From NCBI GenBank assembly GCA_028869395.1, contig JAGWSE010000289.1, positions 1 through 7,376 on the forward strand: 7,376 nucleotides of DNA, read 5' to 3'. Of this stretch, positions 6,856-7,376 are shown piece after piece (position 1 is the stretch's first letter; the number at the start of each line of letters is the position of its first letter). Under the pieces are notes generated by a model. The model was not told where the DNA came from, did not search any database, and saw only the letters and a program-made list of their open reading frames with translations. The stretch is from Alphaproteobacteria bacterium. Its GTDB lineage: Bacteria > Pseudomonadota > Alphaproteobacteria > Caulobacterales > Caulobacteraceae. Made by a program: the position numbers and the translations under genes.

Positions 6856-7376
6856 TCATGTCGTCTGCTCCTCGGCGGAGCCGCGCCGCCGCGTCCCGCC
6901 GAACAGCCGGTAGACCGCCGGCATGGCCAGCAGCACCAGGGGCCCCTGGGCGATCAGGCCGGCGATGATGGCGATGGCCAGCGGCCGCTCCATGGAGGCG
7001 CTGCCGCCCAGGGCGAGCGCCAGGGGCGCGAGCGCCAGGATGGCGGCCAGCGTGGTCATGGCGATGGGCCGGATCCGGTTCATGCCCGCCTCGACCAGCG
7101 CCCGGTCGGGCTCTACGCCTTCCGCCACCAGGGTGTCGTATTCGGTGAAGTAGAAGATGGCCACCTCGGTGGTGATGCCGAGGATCATGGTCATGCCCAT
7201 CAGCGCCATGATGTTGAGCTCGACCCCGGTCAGGAAGAGGCCGATGGCGACGGCCGAAGCGGCCGCGAGCGGCATCGCGACGATCGCCAACGCGACCCGG
7301 AAGCGCTCGTAGAGCACCAGCAGCAGCACGAACACTGCCGCCACGGCCGCCACGAACACCAGAGCCAGGTCGCGGA
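6856..7376 (-). CDS. RND-family efflux permease, C-terminal part (cut by right edge)
   Basis: The frame is open from the right edge to a TGA at 6858-6856, giving about 173 residues of a protein that starts outside the window. The pattern matches the last transmembrane bundle (TM8-TM12) of an RND permease: VFVLLLVLYERFRVALAIV (TM8 with the YE-x-F turn), the LNIMALMGMTMILGITTEVA stretch (TM10), RIRPIAMTTLAAILALAPLA (TM11), PLAIAIIAGLIAQGPLVLLA (TM12), then a short charged cytosolic tail. Such pumps are inner-membrane trimers that expel drugs, metals or lipids by proton antiport with an adaptor and outer-membrane channel. TM10 has Glu (codon 7167-7165) where AcrB has Lys940; CusA-type metal pumps carry Glu (E939) there. 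The Arg before Pro in TM11 matches AcrB Arg971. Substrate class is therefore unresolved. The gene appears to lead an operon with the propeller and PAP2 genes. Confidence 0.92.
   Translation of the reverse strand, partial: RDLALVFVAAVAAVFVLLLVLYERFRVALAIVAMPLAAASAVAIGLFLTGVELNIMALMGMTMILGITTEVAIFYFTEYDTLVAEGVEPDRALVEAGMNRIRPIAMTTLAAILALAPLALALGGSASMERPLAIAIIAGLIAQGPLVLLAMPAVYRLFGGTRRRGSAEEQTT

Noticed and set aside
6712..6859. Tiny minus-strand frames in the RND-propeller spacer, including ones with ATGA overlaps at both gene boundaries
   Set aside because: They encode about 20 residues each of Arg/Gly/Ala/Pro-rich sequence without properly spaced binding sites, as expected by chance in this composition.
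1..7376. tRNA, rRNA, CRISPR array, insertion sequence or prophage signals
   Set aside because: Reading both strands showed no regularly spaced repeats, no transposase or integrase motifs, no terminal inverted repeats and no tRNA-like cloverleaf; the sequence is almost fully accounted for by envelope genes.

Overview
The window is strongly GC-rich and gene-dense. It most resembles an alphaproteobacterial chromosome of the Caulobacterales or Sphingomonadales type. That placement is an inference from base composition and from the large TonB-dependent receptor with a 'SEIIVTGS'-type TonB box, a receptor class greatly expanded in those orders. No mobile element, tRNA, rRNA or CRISPR array is visible.

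Layout. Positions 1-195 hold the C-terminal end of a sensor histidine kinase (HK1, + strand). A 242-bp intergenic region follows, with a small hairpin, direct and inverted repeats and a good Shine-Dalgarno sequence. It leads into a 967-residue TonB-dependent outer-membrane receptor (438-3341, GTG start). After a 146-bp gap comes a complete sensor histidine kinase (HK2, 3488-4900), whose C-terminus is about 69% identical to the visible part of HK1. HK2 runs convergently into a minus-strand group read right to left: an RND efflux permease cut by the right edge (6856-7376), an exported YncE-like beta-propeller protein (5662-6711) and a PAP2-family membrane phosphatase (4897-5652). HK2 and the PAP2 gene end inside one shared CTAG.

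How the genes may work together. The plus-strand set combines an outer-membrane importer with two related membrane sensors. The minus-strand set combines an efflux pump, a secreted propeller and a lipid or pyrophosphate phosphatase. All products are in the envelope. A plausible but unproven reading is an envelope-sensing locus in which a two-component system controls uptake through the receptor, and possibly efflux and envelope-lipid chemistry on the opposite strand. No response regulator lies in the window; one may sit left of position 1 beside HK1. The most notable points are the paralogous kinases on either side of the receptor, the CusA-like glutamate in the RND pump, the paired Cys-His motifs in the propeller and the shared-stop convergent gene pair.
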